NCBI RefSeq assembly: GCF_024586455.1
Contig: NC_065921.1
Span: forward strand, 1,922,001 to 1,986,000
Direction: 5' to 3'
Length of the DNA stretch: 64,000 bases
Origin: Bactrocera neohumeralis
Taxonomy: Eukaryota; Arthropoda; Insecta; Diptera; Tephritidae
A model generated the notes under the pieces. That model was given only the letters and a program-made list of their open reading frames with translations. It made no database searches and was not told the DNA's origin. The position numbers and the translations under genes are program-made. Positions 24,473 through 37,919 of the stretch are shown piece after piece (positions within the stretch are counted from its first letter, which is position 1; each line of letters starts with the position of its first letter).

Positions 24473-24887
24473 TATAGCCTGATCAGGTTATGTCAAAGAA
24501 AAAGGAAACGTAGGAGACCGTGTAAAATATATATATTCATGATCAGCGTGTTGAGTTGAGCTGATTTAGTCATGTTTGTCGATCCGTCTGTCCGTATATA
24601 CGCGGAATATTCCGATAATTTTTGATTTTTGAAAATTTGCACACCTCTTTACTTTCTTAAACGCTGATACCTTTTGGAATGGGCCGATATCGGACCACTG
24701 TAAGATATAGCTGCCATGCAAACTGAACGATCTAAATGGAGTTCCCACAATAATCGAGTAACCGCACCTGTTATCTCGAGACCATGCCTCGCAATTATCT
24801 CAGAAATGTCTTCTGCCTTTACAAAAAAACAACAACGACAACAATAGTAATTTAGTTCTTGTATGGAAACCTTTTTATTTGGCAAGA
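24473..24887 (+). repeat. Interspersed repeat (family R), copy 2, left part
   Basis: It opens near TATAGCCTGATCAGGTTATG, then AATATATATATTCATGATCA, TCCGTCTGTCCGTATATACG, GGCCGATATCGGACCACTGT, ATAGCTGCCATGCAAACTGA and GTATGGAAACCTTTTTATTT, matching the other copies in order. It breaks off at GGCAAGATA where a LINE fragment begins; the right end of the repeat resumes at 25591. Confidence 0.6.
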
Positions 24888-25585
24888 TAGGTTAGGTTAG
24901 ATTAGGTAAATATGCAGATTTCTCATAATAATGATTCTAAACGACCTTTCCATATCGACAATATGTCTGGAACTTGCCACAAATTTATTGGGGCGGACAG
25001 CCAATTCGATGGCATCGTTAAAAAATGCAACCGAGATGCTCCAATTTTCATCCGATGAAATCTGGACTGTGAAGGAGAGAGTGTCCGGATGTTTGCACTC
25101 ATCTTTTTCATTCCAACTTTGACAAGGTGCCCTCTCCAGAAGCCTTCGCGTCATTAAATGAGTCCCAATGATATCATTGCGGCAATGTGAGCTTTGTTAA
25201 GAGCTGGTAGTTCAGTGGACCTGATGCACTCTCTGGGACAGAAGGCTTAGCTCGCGTGTAGCTCATAGTTCCAACGACCGTTTACACGCAGACAGGGGAA
25301 CCCCTGTTCTTTCCCATCCTAATGGGGTTTGGGTAAGTGTGCTCTGTCAAGCGAGCTCAACGGCTTTACCATTTCTGATGATTCCGCTATGGCTAGGCAC
25401 CCATACAAGTTTAAAATGAAGGTAGCTTGATGCTACTGTTAGTATAGTCAATCATTTCTTGACTAGCTTTGAGCTCACAGTCATAGCTATTTACCTACAT
25501 AAATGAAGCAGCACTTCGGAGATATATCTGCTGCTACCGCAGAACACTTCATCCATTTTCCCGGAGTCCAAGTACATAGCAGCGA
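24888..25585 (-). mobile_element. RNase-H LINE fragment (family L2), copy 1
   Basis: Read on the minus strand with small frame corrections, the region gives a second-half RNase H pattern (FKL.LVWV(P/A)SHSGIIGNGKAVELA-like) and downstream residues (VPLSAC, LPALNKAHIAA-like). The left boundary on the plus strand is GGTTAGGTTAGATTAGG, so the 3' end of the element carries CTAACC units. It is heavily mutated. The clade is probably Jockey/R1-like; the order of blocks supports a LINE, the clade is uncertain. Confidence 0.5.
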
Positions 25586-25590
25586 TCCAA

Positions 25591-25688
25591 GCTGGCCGAC
25601 CAAAATCAAATTCTTCTATGAAAACTTTTTATTTGTGAAGGGTATTTGAGCTTCGATGTACCAAAGCTAACTATTTTTTCTTGTTAAT
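25591..25688 (+). repeat. Interspersed repeat (family R), copy 2, right part
   Basis: GCTGGCCGACCAAAATCAAA, TATGAAAACTTTTTATTTGT, GAAGGGTATTTGAGCTTCG and CTAACTATTTTTTCTTGTTA match the terminal blocks of copies 1 and 3. It appears to be the displaced right end of the copy that starts at 24473. Confidence 0.5.
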
Positions 25689-28600
25689 TACATACCGCAC
25701 GCATGGAAGATACTGCCACATTTGTATTAGTCTCTCAAATCCACATTCTAGCTTTCTCGAATTCAATTAGGTGCACAAATACCATTTGTTACAATTTAAT
25801 TATGCCGTTACGAAGAGACTGGCTCATTTTAAAGAGCTCGACATTTATAATAAAGTTACAGTACAAGCAAAGTTCGCAGGCAGCCTCACCGCTCGGCGGT
25901 CAAATGAATTAATCACTTAGCAAAATTTGTGTCTCGACACTTTCGCACAATAGCAACAAAAACAACAACAACAGTAATTGGCAAGTTGGCATGCAACGCA
26001 CGACAAAATATGGAAATAGAAACAAATGGCAAACAATGCGAAAGTTCAAGCAACCAAATGCGAATTAAATAAATATCCCCCCCTCCCCCCCAAAAAAAAA
26101 ACAAAAAATTAATAAAATCATTTGCAACACAGCGGGCAAAGTTGAAAGTTCAACGAGTCGACTAGTCAACGAGTCAACCGCACCGCCGAGCTACGAGCTT
26201 CATTCAATCCATTTACCGTGCACTGTGTGGGCTGATGAGGCTACTTAATGTGACGGAATGCCATAGAGAGAGATGATACGCTTCGCAAATAAACATCAAC
26301 AACAGCAAAATGATATATTTGTCATAACTTGTGTAATGTCAACTTTGCTTAATAATGACAGTTCGGAGCGGACGACTTCGGCGCAGTGAAGAAACGCTGA
26401 CGCTGACGCTGAGGTGAGCGGTGGTGGGGGGAGAGGCAGTACGAGCGTGTTAACGGCAGCGCCAAGTGTGTTTGCCGATGCGCTGGTGTGGCGTTGCTTA
26501 GTTAGGGTGTAATTCCCAGCCTCACACGTGTTTGCTTGTATGAGCGTGGCTGTGTGCGTGCACTGTGAAGGTGTAATTGTCAACTTAATGACTTCCACTT
26601 GGCACGTTTCAAGTTCCAGTTGATGCGCAGCAGGCGCTATAGCATCAAATACACCAACAACAGCAACAACAACAAATGGCCAACAACGATGATTGTCTCA
26701 AAGTGATGATAACTACTTTACACAATAGCAACAATGGCTGCTCACCGTATTTGCAGCACTAATGATATTACGGCGGTGCACACAGGTACATCGAGCAAAT
26801 ACAAAATAACATAATTGCATTAGAAGCACCACTTAGGGTGCCACCAACTGGCAACAGGCGACAGACAGCTGACAGCTCAACTATGCAGCTCGAGAGCGCA
26901 CCGTTACAAAATTTCAACTACTTGTGTCCGCCACACTTGTTTGTGTGTGTGTGCGTGTTATTGGCGAGTCCGAGTCGCCGGAGAAGACGTTAGTTGGCCG
27001 TCGCCGTAGTCGCTTTCGACTTGGCACTGGCATTAGCGACGGTAACTAAGTTTGCTGCAATAAAACCCACAATAAGATGTAACTTTTGAAAACAATCAAA
27101 CTGAATTAAAAACAACAACAAACAACATCGTAAGCTGCCACACACGCGTGACACATTCTAAAGTGTCTGGGCGATACGCGAAGTGCTGGGCGGCTCCACA
27201 GCCACCATTAAACCAAAATGTTGCACGAACGTGTTTCCATAAAGCGTGGCACTGTGGCCGGGGGAGCGGGGCGCTTAGTGGCTGCTGATGGCGTGTGTCG
27301 GCACCTACAAAGGCTGCAAATGCACACGCATGTGTGGTGAGTGTAATTGTTGTTGTTGCTGTTATTGACGAAATTGGTAAGCGGCGAGCGTTGGCAAACA
27401 CAATATGGTAGCGTTGTCAACGGGAATTAAGTCATAACAGGAATTTTTTGTACAAACAACACAGATCTGGCACTAAGCTAGATGACAACAACTACAAAGT
27501 ACCGCGAATTTATTTACTGTCAACTTATTCCCGAGTCATGGAATTCGTTAGCTTGTGCTTGCCTCTCCATTAGAAGTTTGTAAGATAGCTTGAGCACTAC
27601 AACGTTTGACCTTGAGACCCCTTGAAACGTTATTGTGGACTTCCCATGTTCACTGGTGTGAGCTTCATCAGGGAAATGTTCGGAAATTAATTCGATTTTT
27701 CATTCTGGCCCACTCTGTTATAGAATTCAAAATCCATGAACACCAAATACAGTTAATTGGTGTGAATGAGAGCAAGTGGCTTCGTGTCTAAAAGTACAGT
27801 TGTCAAGCAAGTATCGAAATAACACTGAGCCCATATACTTTGCTCACTCTTTTCCGATATTAATTGAACTTCAGTTTGTCACTCTGAAGGGCTTAAATGC
27901 CGAAAGCAGACCCGGCCTTGTTCGCTGGCACGCAAACCGCACTGACACACCTAAGCACTCGCCTAAAACCCAAACAAGCTGCCTGAGCAACGTAATGCGG
28001 CTGGCCAAAAAAGCCAACACACACACAGACAATTTGAGTATCTGTCGGTAATTAGAGCAACAGCTGTGGCTATTACCATAAATTTACCACTTTTCCACCG
28101 ATTACGCCTGCTCACCTAGTCGGCTGCTCCGACGATGTTTAGTAAACACGCTCGGCGGCGGCGCAGGGGTGGCAGCTTATCGCAAGTAAACATTTATTGC
28201 ACAGTGTGCCGAATATTTGCCGAATCACAGATGTTGAAATGCTCACATTTATCTAAATGCAAACAGAGGAAGTGCCCAGAGCTTCGAATTGGGATTCAAG
28301 GGATTTGTATGTGTTTTGTTACATAATAACTGTATGTAAGCACCAGGTGCTCGGCGGTAGTTGTTGAGGCATTCTCATTTTGCTGGTGGCAGTTCCGTTC
28401 GATGAGAAATCAACTAGGAAAGAAAAAGTATTTGCTTCGAAAAGTTGTGATACTCCATCAAATATGAAATTATCATAGATAACTGTTATTTTTATTGATA
28501 ATTTGATTTGACATTGACTTTAAATTGTACTTTCTACTCTACTAAAAGAGTCTATTTAACGACTTCAAAAAAATAACGTTAAGGGTATCAGATATCAAGG

Positions 28601-29176
28601 TCTCAGTCCTTAAACTTAAATAGACGACAAATATTACTGTAACATTTTAGGTCACACGAAACCTATACTATCTATATAACACAGATTAAGGTTACAGCAA
28701 GGTTTTAGCATGAAAAACACTTTTCCAAATTGTCTCGAGCAGCACGACTAGGCGCTTGCTACTTCGAAGTCTATCATTGTTAACTCGAAACCGTTTCGCG
28801 AAAACTCTGAGCAAACGTAGCCTCCTGAAACCCCAGTACCTATAGTTGACATTCTACGGCAAATATCGACCAATGTGTGAAATATATGTATAATTGAATT
28901 TAAGGGATAACTCTTTCTTTCCTGTTAAAATTTTCGAAATTCCGGGTAACTTTATACCGCATATAGTATATCGGAAAACATTTGAGTGATCTCAATGAAA
29001 ATGAGAATGCGTGGTTTACTGTTGAGAATGTATCTTTGTGCCTAAAATAGATAAAATTGGGTGAAAACTTGACCTAGCTTCCATATAACCAATATCAGGA
29101 TTTTCGAATACCTAGTATACTTTACTCCACACGATTTGTGAATGTGTGTGAGGAACCTGGATGATACCTTGGACTT
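25689..29176. other. Intergenic, nothing recognised
   Basis: It includes a C/A-homopolymer patch (26077-26107), CAACAA-rich segments (26290-26690) and a more GC-rich stretch near 26840-27330 that could be regulatory. No gene seen. Confidence 0.45.
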
Positions 29177-30060
29177 TTAATATGTGAAACTACGAATTAC
29201 TCGAATTCCCATATAATTTTCGAAAGTTTTCAAGCATGAATCGGCCGATACTGCTTCAAATTCACGTTCGATATTCGTACGAAGTTCATCAGTCGTCGCT
29301 GGCTTGTTGGCAGAGAGCATAGACTTGACGTAGCCCCTCAGGAAATAGTATAACGGCGTCAAATCACACGACCGACGCGGCCAATTCACTGGGCCTTTTC
29401 GTGAGATAACACGTTCCCAAACTTGGCTTTCAATAAATCGATTGGGACATTCGCTGGGTGGCTTGTGACGCCGTCCTTTTGGAACCCCGTATTGTCCAAG
29501 TCCATATCATCCAACTCGGTCCAACAAAACTCGGTTATCATTGAACGGTAGCGATTTCGGTTCACAGTAACGTGCCGGTCTTGATCATCACGAAAGGAGT
29601 ACGCACCAATGACGCCGTCAGCCCATAAACCGCACCAAACCGTAAGTTTTTCGGGATGCAGTGGTGACTCATGGAATACATGTGGATTGCTGCCTCACTA
29701 ATAACGCATATTTTGCTGATTGATGAAACCATTCAGCCCGAAATGAACCTCATCGTTGAAGATGATTTTTCGATGAAAATCCGGATCATTTTCGAGTTGT
29801 TGCTCTGCCCAATTCATGAACATACGACAAATCTGGTGGTCAAGCGACTTCAGTTCTTGCGTCAATTCGATCTTGTAAGGATGTAGGCAAAGATCTTTTC
29901 ACAAAATTTGCCACAACGACGATGCCGAACGCTGGAGAACGACGACACTGGCACGGCAACATTTTGTATTGAACCTGTGGATTCAAATTTTTCCACTAGA
30001 CGCTCAATTTTTGATCTGACAGGACGAATATGACGACCATAAATTAGACGCTCTTAAAAT
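29177..30060 (-). mobile_element. DDE_3-type transposase relic, copy B
   Basis: The minus strand encodes MNWPRRSCDLTPLYYFLRGY and VKSMLSANKPATTDELRTNI, the conserved C-terminus of the family in copy A. Upstream on the minus strand (plus 29400-29980) are broken matches for the QDGATCHTA-to-SRNG segment, the VNRNRYRSM segment, and a FHLNGFINQQN-like segment near 29700. Frameshifts separate the blocks. Terminal repeats were not identified, so the ends are approximate. Confidence 0.75.
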
Positions 30061-32832
30061 TGAGACCACTGACTTCGAATTTCAGTGGTAAATTTTAATA
30101 ATTTTGACTTGCTGTTGGATCGTATATCTTGTCATGATGAAAAGGCAAACCTTACTGAAGAGAAAGGTCAAAGAGCGGGAAAAGGTATGGCTGTCGCTTG
30201 CTGTATCTATCGGTCTACTTTTGTGGCGTTCCTATTGCAAAATCTGTTATATATCATAAGTAAAATTAGTTCAATTTTGATCATCTGGTTGACATTTTAC
30301 ACCTTAAGGTATTTCCCTGTTTTTGGTACTGGCAAGCTGCAATAGTTTAAAATGTTGGTTACACCCGAACATAGCCTTTCCTTGTTGGTTTTAACTACTT
30401 TTCATTATATTCTTGCAGTATATATGCATATTTAACAGATTCAATTCATTCTCCAACGAAGAAAGTCCCAAAATTTGCTTAAACAGTTCGACACAAGGTA
30501 GAATCGCCTTAGAATATGCAACTTAGAATACATAATTTCTCAACTTTAAAGAAACTACGAAACCTCAGGCTTAGTACACTTCAAAATACTCACTGGATCA
30601 CATAACATGTCATATACAAATCCTCTCTGTATATATAACACTTCCAAGTAATAATGTACTACACGGCGTATAAGCAAGCAAAACCAACAAAAGAAGACAA
30701 GCAAACAAAACTTCTGCGGCATCTCCAGTGATTTCGATCAAAAAATATATATTTTGCCATTTTTTGCATCTGAATGCAAGCAAATTGCAATATAAATGTT
30801 TTTGATTTCTTATATTTCTGCAGCAACCGCAAATTGGCGCTGAGCGGAAAGAACTTCTTGTCAATTTGTTGTTTGTGCAAAAGTTCTGCGCTGCATCAGT
30901 TGTTGCCACTGCCTAAAGCAGCTTTTCTTTATTAAAAGCCCGCAATTTAACTAAAAATGTACAGCAAAGCGCATTTGCATTGCCGCATGCAGCAAGCATC
31001 GTGTAGCACGCCGAGCTATAAGCCGCTGAGCAGGTGCAATGAGGAATAACAACAGTAACGAAGCAACTGTTGCACTTACCGCCCCCACGGCGGTGCAAAG
31101 TCCCGAACGACTGAAATTCAATACCGAATTTGCAGGCTCTATTCAATCAGCCACACCCCGCACTTCTTCCCCTTGGCCGGATTGCGAGCAAATTGCAAAC
31201 TTTCGCGCTGCATATGCTATTTGATGCGACACAGAAAAAGTTGTAGCCGTAGCATTTTTGTTGTATTGCTGCTTCCTTCAGCCGGTACACACACACCAAG
31301 CCTTGTGCATCTTCGCATTGTCATTCGAAAGAACGGCAAATACGAATGGGCGAAGAACCTGCGGATCGGTAAGTGAAGAAAAGAAAACAGAATGTGTTGA
31401 TATTAAACACCTGAGGGAGCAGCGGTTCGTTAGTGGCTCACTGTAGCCACGAGTTGAAGGCTTCAGCGCTGCGAAGAGGCGCAGAGGAAGGATATGCGGA
31501 TATGCAACGGAGGATGGCAGGTCAAAGACAGCTGCATATATGAGGTAATTGCGCTTCAGCAAGGTGTCACACAATGTATGTGACCAATGAACGAACTCGC
31601 AAGTGCACGTATGTACACTCATACATGACACTCGTAATTATTTCAGAAGTTTCTCGAACCGCCAGTTGATTGAAGGAAATTCAATTGAAGCCGAGAAAAG
31701 AGTTCGCTCTAGTGAAAATATGAATTATGAGAGAATATTTTCAGTTCATTTATATAAACATATTTTATTATTTCAAGTTTATGAGCAATTATGAAAACAG
31801 CACGTTCCGAACAGTGGTTGAAAAGAAGCAAAACTGTCGAGAATAAAGGCAATACAAATTGCCATAGAAAAAGTGCTCAATGGAGCTGATATCATGGCTT
31901 TATTGAGATGTCACAAGCATCTGGAACTAATATAAGCCCACAATACCCAGTCACCGCTAAAGCTTCGGCCGGGTTGAGTAACTCCTCCGGCTGCTTCGCA
32001 TGTCAACTGATACCAATTAAAGAAGTTCTCTTTTATATAACAAACCACTGCAAGCATACTCAATTCTCTCACTTACTACCGACGCAATTAACTGCTGAAA
32101 CTAACTAATGTTGTTTCTTGGTTCTTTGTTGCACACCATCGCCGTGGTTGCAACAAAATTTGAACTTTCGTTGGAGATCTGTGATTTTACATGCACTTGC
32201 ACACACATGGACACATCTGCTGGATTTTTCGTAGAAACACACAACTTATTTATAACTTGTCCAGAAACATACACATACACATAATAATGTATAAAAGGCA
32301 AGCGAGCTTGTGTAACATATAACCTTGAAATGTCAGTTTTCACTGTAGACACTTAAAAAATTCCCTGAACACATCGAGGCGTATATACTTGCAAAATATT
32401 ATCCATTAAGATATTTACGACAACAGTTTACAACACATACGTGGCGATAGAAGCTCGTAAATCTAAACAAATAACTGTTATGTGTACATATGGACTCTTG
32501 TTGCATACAACGGCACTGAATACTGCTTCCATCATCGATTATTTTCCGCACAGCAGGGTTTATAAATATCGTTAAGTCGCATATTGCAATTTTAAAGATT
32601 CGCATTCCTGATTTTATCTTCAATTCCTTGAATCTTGAACGATAATATTATAATTTCAATCCTTTGACTGCTTAATTGCGAATTTCGACAATAAAAACTG
32701 CTAAAAGTCGACAAATACCTGAATTGCATTAAAATCTGGTGTTCGAAACACTCTGCTATCACACAAACAGTAACAGAAATCATCTCCTTGAAAGCATTTT
32801 CTATGTCAAAATAAAAAGTGAAGCTAATATGT
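30061..32832. other. Intergenic, nothing recognised
   Basis: ACACCCGAACATAGCC near 30360 resembles the end block of dispersed repeats. The rest is unique AT-rich DNA with chance ORFs. Confidence 0.4.
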
Positions 32833-33370
32833 TACTATACCCGGAATAGAGGATGTTTAGTTTGCCTCGAAGTTTATAACAACATGAAGCGAACGTGGCT
32901 GCAATTGATTATCATGACAGACTGAGTCGATATAGCGATGTTAGTCGGTATATATGCTATTTATTGTTCCAGGTTTTGAGATTTCATTCTTTAGAGATAC
33001 AAACTGACCGATCCAAATCGAGTTTTTAAAAGAGAAACATTTTTATTTGACGCGATATCTCCACGAATATTTGATATGTCTTGTTGTCCTAGGCAAAGCT
33101 ACAATCTCCGAATAAATTGTACAGATCGGACCACTTTAGCATATAGCTGGCGCTCAAATAGACCGACCAAAATCACAATAAAGAGCTTTTCTCCTCATCT
33201 TGTATCCAAAACGTGACTAAAAGAACTAGCAAAACGTTGGATGCAATCCCTTTGACCGCTTACGTTTTCAGATTTATTTATACCTATTGTTGGTTGCTAT
33301 AAGAAAAACACCTCTGAAAGGTATAATAGTTCCGGTGCAGCCGAAAGTTAACGTTGTTCTTTTGTTTTGT
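32833..33370 (+). repeat. Interspersed repeat (family R), copy 3
   Basis: It starts TACTATACCCGGAATAGAGG and continues TTTAGTTTGCCTCGAAG, GAGTCGATATAGCGATGTTA, CCGATCCAAATCGAGTTTTT, the block CTCCACGAATATTTGATATG, GATCGGACCACTTTAGCATA and CCGACCAAAATCACAATAAA. It ends with GGTGCAGCCGAAAGTTAACG followed by T-rich sequence. It is the least interrupted copy here. No open reading frame. Confidence 0.6.
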
Positions 33371-33867
33371 TTTCACAATGAAAAACTTTTTTCAAATTAT
33401 TGCTTGAAATTTGATAGTCACAATAAACCGCCAAATTGAAGGTGAAACTTATTAAAGTGCAGTTGAGTTTTATGGATGAGTTATCGCAGTTTTTAAGTTG
33501 TTTTCCAAAATACTATATTATTAAATAAATTGGAAAAAAAAGAATATTGAAAAATATTGAGATATATTGAGATATCCCAATAAGTCACGGCACAACAAAT
33601 ATATCTTAGGTTAATGCTTGAAGGTTTTATAGTCTTAATAAAGTTTAGCTTTAAAGAGTTCACTGAATGGAATATTTAATTGAGTAAAACAGTGGCAGTA
33701 GATTTTTACCAGGCATGGCCAATTCGCATCTATGGGACCTGCTGCTTCTTCTTTTCGAGTGTTGATGTATCAGCCTGACGATTGTCGAAGAGTTCTTCAT
33801 GGAATGTTGTTTTTTTTGTTTTTTTTTATGGTAGGAGGAGCACCCGTCAACAACTCGGTATAAGGGA

Positions 33868-34702
33868 ATTGTGGGACGGCATTTCAAACTCTACAATTGA
33901 TATTGATATCATCGGCCTCAACACCCGCGCCGTTAGTTCTGCTTTCTCCAGGCTGGACAAGGAAGCACAGAAAATGGGTCTGGCAGTGAACGAGGGCAAG
34001 ACGAAATATCTCCTGTCATCAAACAAACAGTCGTCGCATTCGCGACTTGGCTCTCACGTCACTGTTGACAGTCATAACTTTAAAGTCGTAGATAATTTCG
34101 TCTATCTTGGAACCAGCGTAAACACCACCAACAATGTCAGCCTGGAAATCCAACGCAGGATTGCTCTTGCCAACAGGTGCTACTTCGGACTGAGTAGGTA
34201 ATTGAAAAGTAAAGTCCTCTCTCGACGAACAAAAACCAAACTCTATAAGTCACTCATAATTCCCGTCCTGCTATATGGTGCAGAGGCTTGGACGATGACA
34301 GCAACCGATGAGTCGACGTTACGATTTTCGAGAGAAAGGTTCTGCGAAAGGTATATGGTCCTTTGCGCGTTGGCCACGGCGAATATCGCATTCGATGGAA
34401 CGATGAGCTGTACGAGATATACGATGACATTGACATAGTTCAGCGAATTAAAAGACAGCGGCTACGCTGTCCGGATGGACGAAAACACTCCAGCTCTGAA
34501 AGTTTTCGACGCAGTACCCGCCGGGGAAGCAGAGGAAGAGGAAGACCTCCACTCCGTTGGAAGGACCAAGTGGAGAAGGACCTGGCTTCGCTTGGAATAT
34601 CCAATTGGCGCCACGTAGCGAAAAGAAGAAACGACTGGCGCGCTGTTGTTAACTCGGCTATAATCGCGTAAGCGGTGTCAACGCCAATTAAGAAGAAGAA
34701 GG
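33868..34702 (+). mobile_element. RT-LINE family L1 fragment, copy C, with 3' end and (GAA)n tail
   Basis: The plus strand reads DIDIIGLNTRAVSSAFSRLD just after the active-site box, then EAQKMGLAVNEGKTKYLLSS, NFKVVDNFVYLGTSVNTTNN, LANRCYFGLSR, TKTKLYKSLIIPVLLYGAEA and the family's C-terminal tail PLRWKDQVEKDLASLGISNW and RHVAKRRNDWRAVV. A TAA replaces a glutamine codon at 34199 and a frameshift follows near 34330. The copy ends GCGGTGTCAACGCCAATTAA, then AGAAGAAGAAGG. It is 5'-truncated, the usual state of LINE insertions. Confidence 0.88.
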
Positions 34703-36620
34703 AGGAAGCATTGAAAGCCAGAGAGCTTTAACCCGCTAAGCCTAGCCTACTCCCATCTCCTGTCGCTCCCACGGGACCATTGGACACAGTAACATTCAAG
34801 ACATTCAAGTCTCCTCTATTGTACGGACTTACAGACGCCAAACCTGTTGATCTCAGTTTAGTCATAATTAGAGCTACCGCTTCGCTGACATCTTTCCATT
34901 TTACAGAGGACTCACACATAAGTGCAGTCAAATTTTCCAACGTGAGACTATCTCCCAGTGTGGTTTTCAGCTTTTCCCTTATACCTGAAAACCGAGGGCA
35001 ATTACCACCTTTTGGGTATAAAATAGTGTAAGCGTAACTCTGTTACTGAAACGCAAGAATCGAAATCGAAAGAAAACAAGCGTATTTGCCTTTGATATAT
35101 TCCTTTCATCGTATACTCGTATGCTGCGACAGACACGTGACAAGTCAACCTCCTCTTCATTACCCAAATTTCTGTAAGTGAGTGTGGCAATAATTCGAGT
35201 GAATTGCTGGCTGATTGCATGCACACACATACGGCTTGGCGGCCAGGTACAGCGGCGTTCAATGCACCGAAATTAGAGCAAACTGCTGCAATTACTCCGT
35301 CATGCCTAATGCCACAAAGTAAAGGCTGAACATCGCTCCTCGAATAGGCCGAAACACGCACGCCATTTCCCATGTGCATATTTACGCAAGTATAAATATT
35401 TGAGCGTTTGCTAAACATATTGCCTATTTCTCGCCCATCACGTAAGCACTTTCGCAGCGCGAATGTTGAAAAACACAAAAAAATAACGGCGCCTAATGAA
35501 AACCGGTCTCAAGGTAAGGCACGTGCTGCCGCTCACACGCATCCTTTTCCGCTCATTTTATACCTTCGCTCTAATGTAACGGTACTCACTCTGCCGGCGT
35601 CCCTTCCCTCGCCACCGACACCGCCCCTTTTGTTTTCGCTTTCACTTTCTGGCTGTTTCGAGGCAATCAGCGCCGACCGCAAGCGCTTCGTTGCCTTCCA
35701 AGCAGCACAATTTGGCCACATGTGTGCGTATGTGTGCGCCGTGTTTGTGTGTGTAATTTATGCAAAGTTGCTACAGTGCACAATGGCGACTGTAACAGGC
35801 GACCAAAACAAGCATACAACAATAACAAAGTGCGCGAAGTGACAACACGCGTGCATGCAGTGTTGCCAACTGGCTGGACCGGGGATAGCGCTCAATAACG
35901 GCGCATTTTATGTGTCAGACAGGCGAGCTCATTAGCCTGACAGAGTGTCTGCTTCCACTGTATTGGCCATTTAATAGCCGTTGTTGTTTTTGTAATCGTT
36001 ATTCAGCTGGGTCTACGCGAAGAATGGCAAACCTAGAACCGCCATTGCCGTGCGCCCATTCGAAGGCTCATAGCAGTGTGTTGGCCAGCCCAATAATAAT
36101 GGCTTGTATCGTGCCGTTATAGACGTGCTGTGGTTGCGGTGCGACTGGTTTGGATGGATGCTTGTGTGAGCCGCCACTGCATCGCCTCGTCTTCGCAAAG
36201 CTGGTACTTCACCTGCGTTATTCTGCCGCTCGCTCCGTGCAGCTTGACGGCGCTGCAGAGCACAGTTTGCACATGAAACTACTCAGGTGTGAAATGACTT
36301 TGCTGTGGTCACCCGGTGGTACGTGGCCACAAGTTTCTTGCAGTCCCTCATTTTATGATTTTTCCCTCTTTTTTGCTGTTGTTGTTTATTAGTAATTTTT
36401 CGCTTCACAGCAATTAGAGTGATTGTGTAGCGAGTTTAATTGAAAAATAATGAAAACCATCGATCCATAGAACTTTCCAATCACAACGGAGTAGAAAAGG
36501 AATTTATAAAACTTTGCTCCGGTCTATATGAATGAGGTTGTCACTGGAACTGTAGTAATTGGTCTTAAAGGCGGGTTGTCACAAGAAGTTCCTTGAATTA
36601 ATCCTATTTTATCTGAATAC

Positions 36621-36644
36621 ATGTATGTATGTATGTATGTATGT
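36621..36644 (+). repeat. (TATG)n microsatellite
   Basis: A short run of ATGT units; similar shorter runs occur at 37811-37830, 55641-55678 and 20725-20740. Confidence 0.75.
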
Positions 36645-37310
36645 ACCAGTAAGACACCTCTTGTTCTTAATGGTCCTAACCACAAAAGCAGGCATTTTCA
36701 CTTAAGCGTTAAGTTTCTTATTCTCATTTGGGCACCCACAGATTCAGTAGAAGCTGTAGGCGACTTGTCTGCACTCGGAATATAAAAATGGCGTGATCTC
36801 GCAAAGGAAAGGGGTAACGGACGAAATTTTATGTTCTCGGTCCATAACAACCCATGGTTGTAGTGCCAAAGGAAGAGAAACTTACTCCTCACATGGCTTG
36901 GAAAGCACATCTTCTTTGGCTATATTTATGTACCATAGACGTTAGAGTGCTCATTAAGATGCCACACTGGGAACCAATTAACGCCATAAAAGTCCAACCA
37001 AAAGATCATGCTTATTTCCCCTCTACTTGCCGCCAAGTTCAAAATGAGAAGAATCATTCATCTCCACCCAAAAATGGAAGAGAGTGTGTTCGAACAAAAC
37101 GTCACTAACAACGAAAAGAACAGACACAGGATAATTCCAACATACTATATAGTAATAAGGTGATGTCGAACATGCGTAGCGCTTTTATAAACTTTGACAT
37201 TTCCATCCATTTTGACATAAATACCGCTCCAGCGTCATCGACAGCAGCTGTTATCACCTGTTATGCTTCATCGTACACCTTCGTTTTCCATCGATTTCAT
37301 CTATCTTTTC

Positions 37311-37365
37311 TTCGGCACACATATACATATGTACATATATATACATATATATATATATATGTATT
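37311..37365 (+). repeat. (TA/CATA)n low-complexity stretch
   Basis: Alternating TATA, CATA and GTACA units over about 55 bases, with no gene near. Confidence 0.7.
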
Positions 37366-37919
37366 ATTACAACAGATTGGATACGATTTCGAAGTTTTAT
37401 TTGTTTACCAAAGAAATAAAAAAGGACGTCGCTTGTAGTGGAGAGTTTGTAGTTGAGTGGATTGGAGACATAGAGAGAGACATGCTGAGAGAGGCAATGA
37501 AGCATTCAGTGAGATGGTTGATAGATTTGCCAATATATATATACATATTAACTGTTTTACTTCAGTTAAGGCTCAACAAATGAAAGCAATCTTCGAATTC
37601 GAATAGTCGAAATTGCTCAATTGCACTAAACTCTCAACGGTGGAGAAACCATGCATAATAAATAACATGAGTACTGTTTCCCTTTTCTCTGTTTTCGTTG
37701 CGATATTGACTATGCCGAAAAATACTTAGTTTTAAGTTTTGTTGGTATGTATGTATCTACAATGTTTCACTCTTTCAAGCGGTAAACAAGATATTTATGT
37801 AACTAATGTCATATATGTATGTATGTATGTATTTCGTTTGAATTGCACTTAGAGCTTCGTTTGATATCTCCAAAAATACAAAATGATTATTACCCTTTTC
37901 TAAATTTATACATTTATCT

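Larger units (their letters stand above)
34703..37919. other. Intergenic; one unplaced coding-like shadow
   Basis: The minus strand at 34728-34940 reads MENLTALMCESSVKWKDVSE and resembles LINE-encoded protein, but I cannot assign it. The stretch 35500-36300 is more GC-rich; the rest is AT-rich with microsatellites. Confidence 0.4.

Noticed and set aside
33782..33868. Start of LINE copy C as a functional ORF
   Set aside because: The ATG lies in unrelated flanking DNA; the LINE homology begins only near 33868 and is interrupted by a stop and a frameshift.
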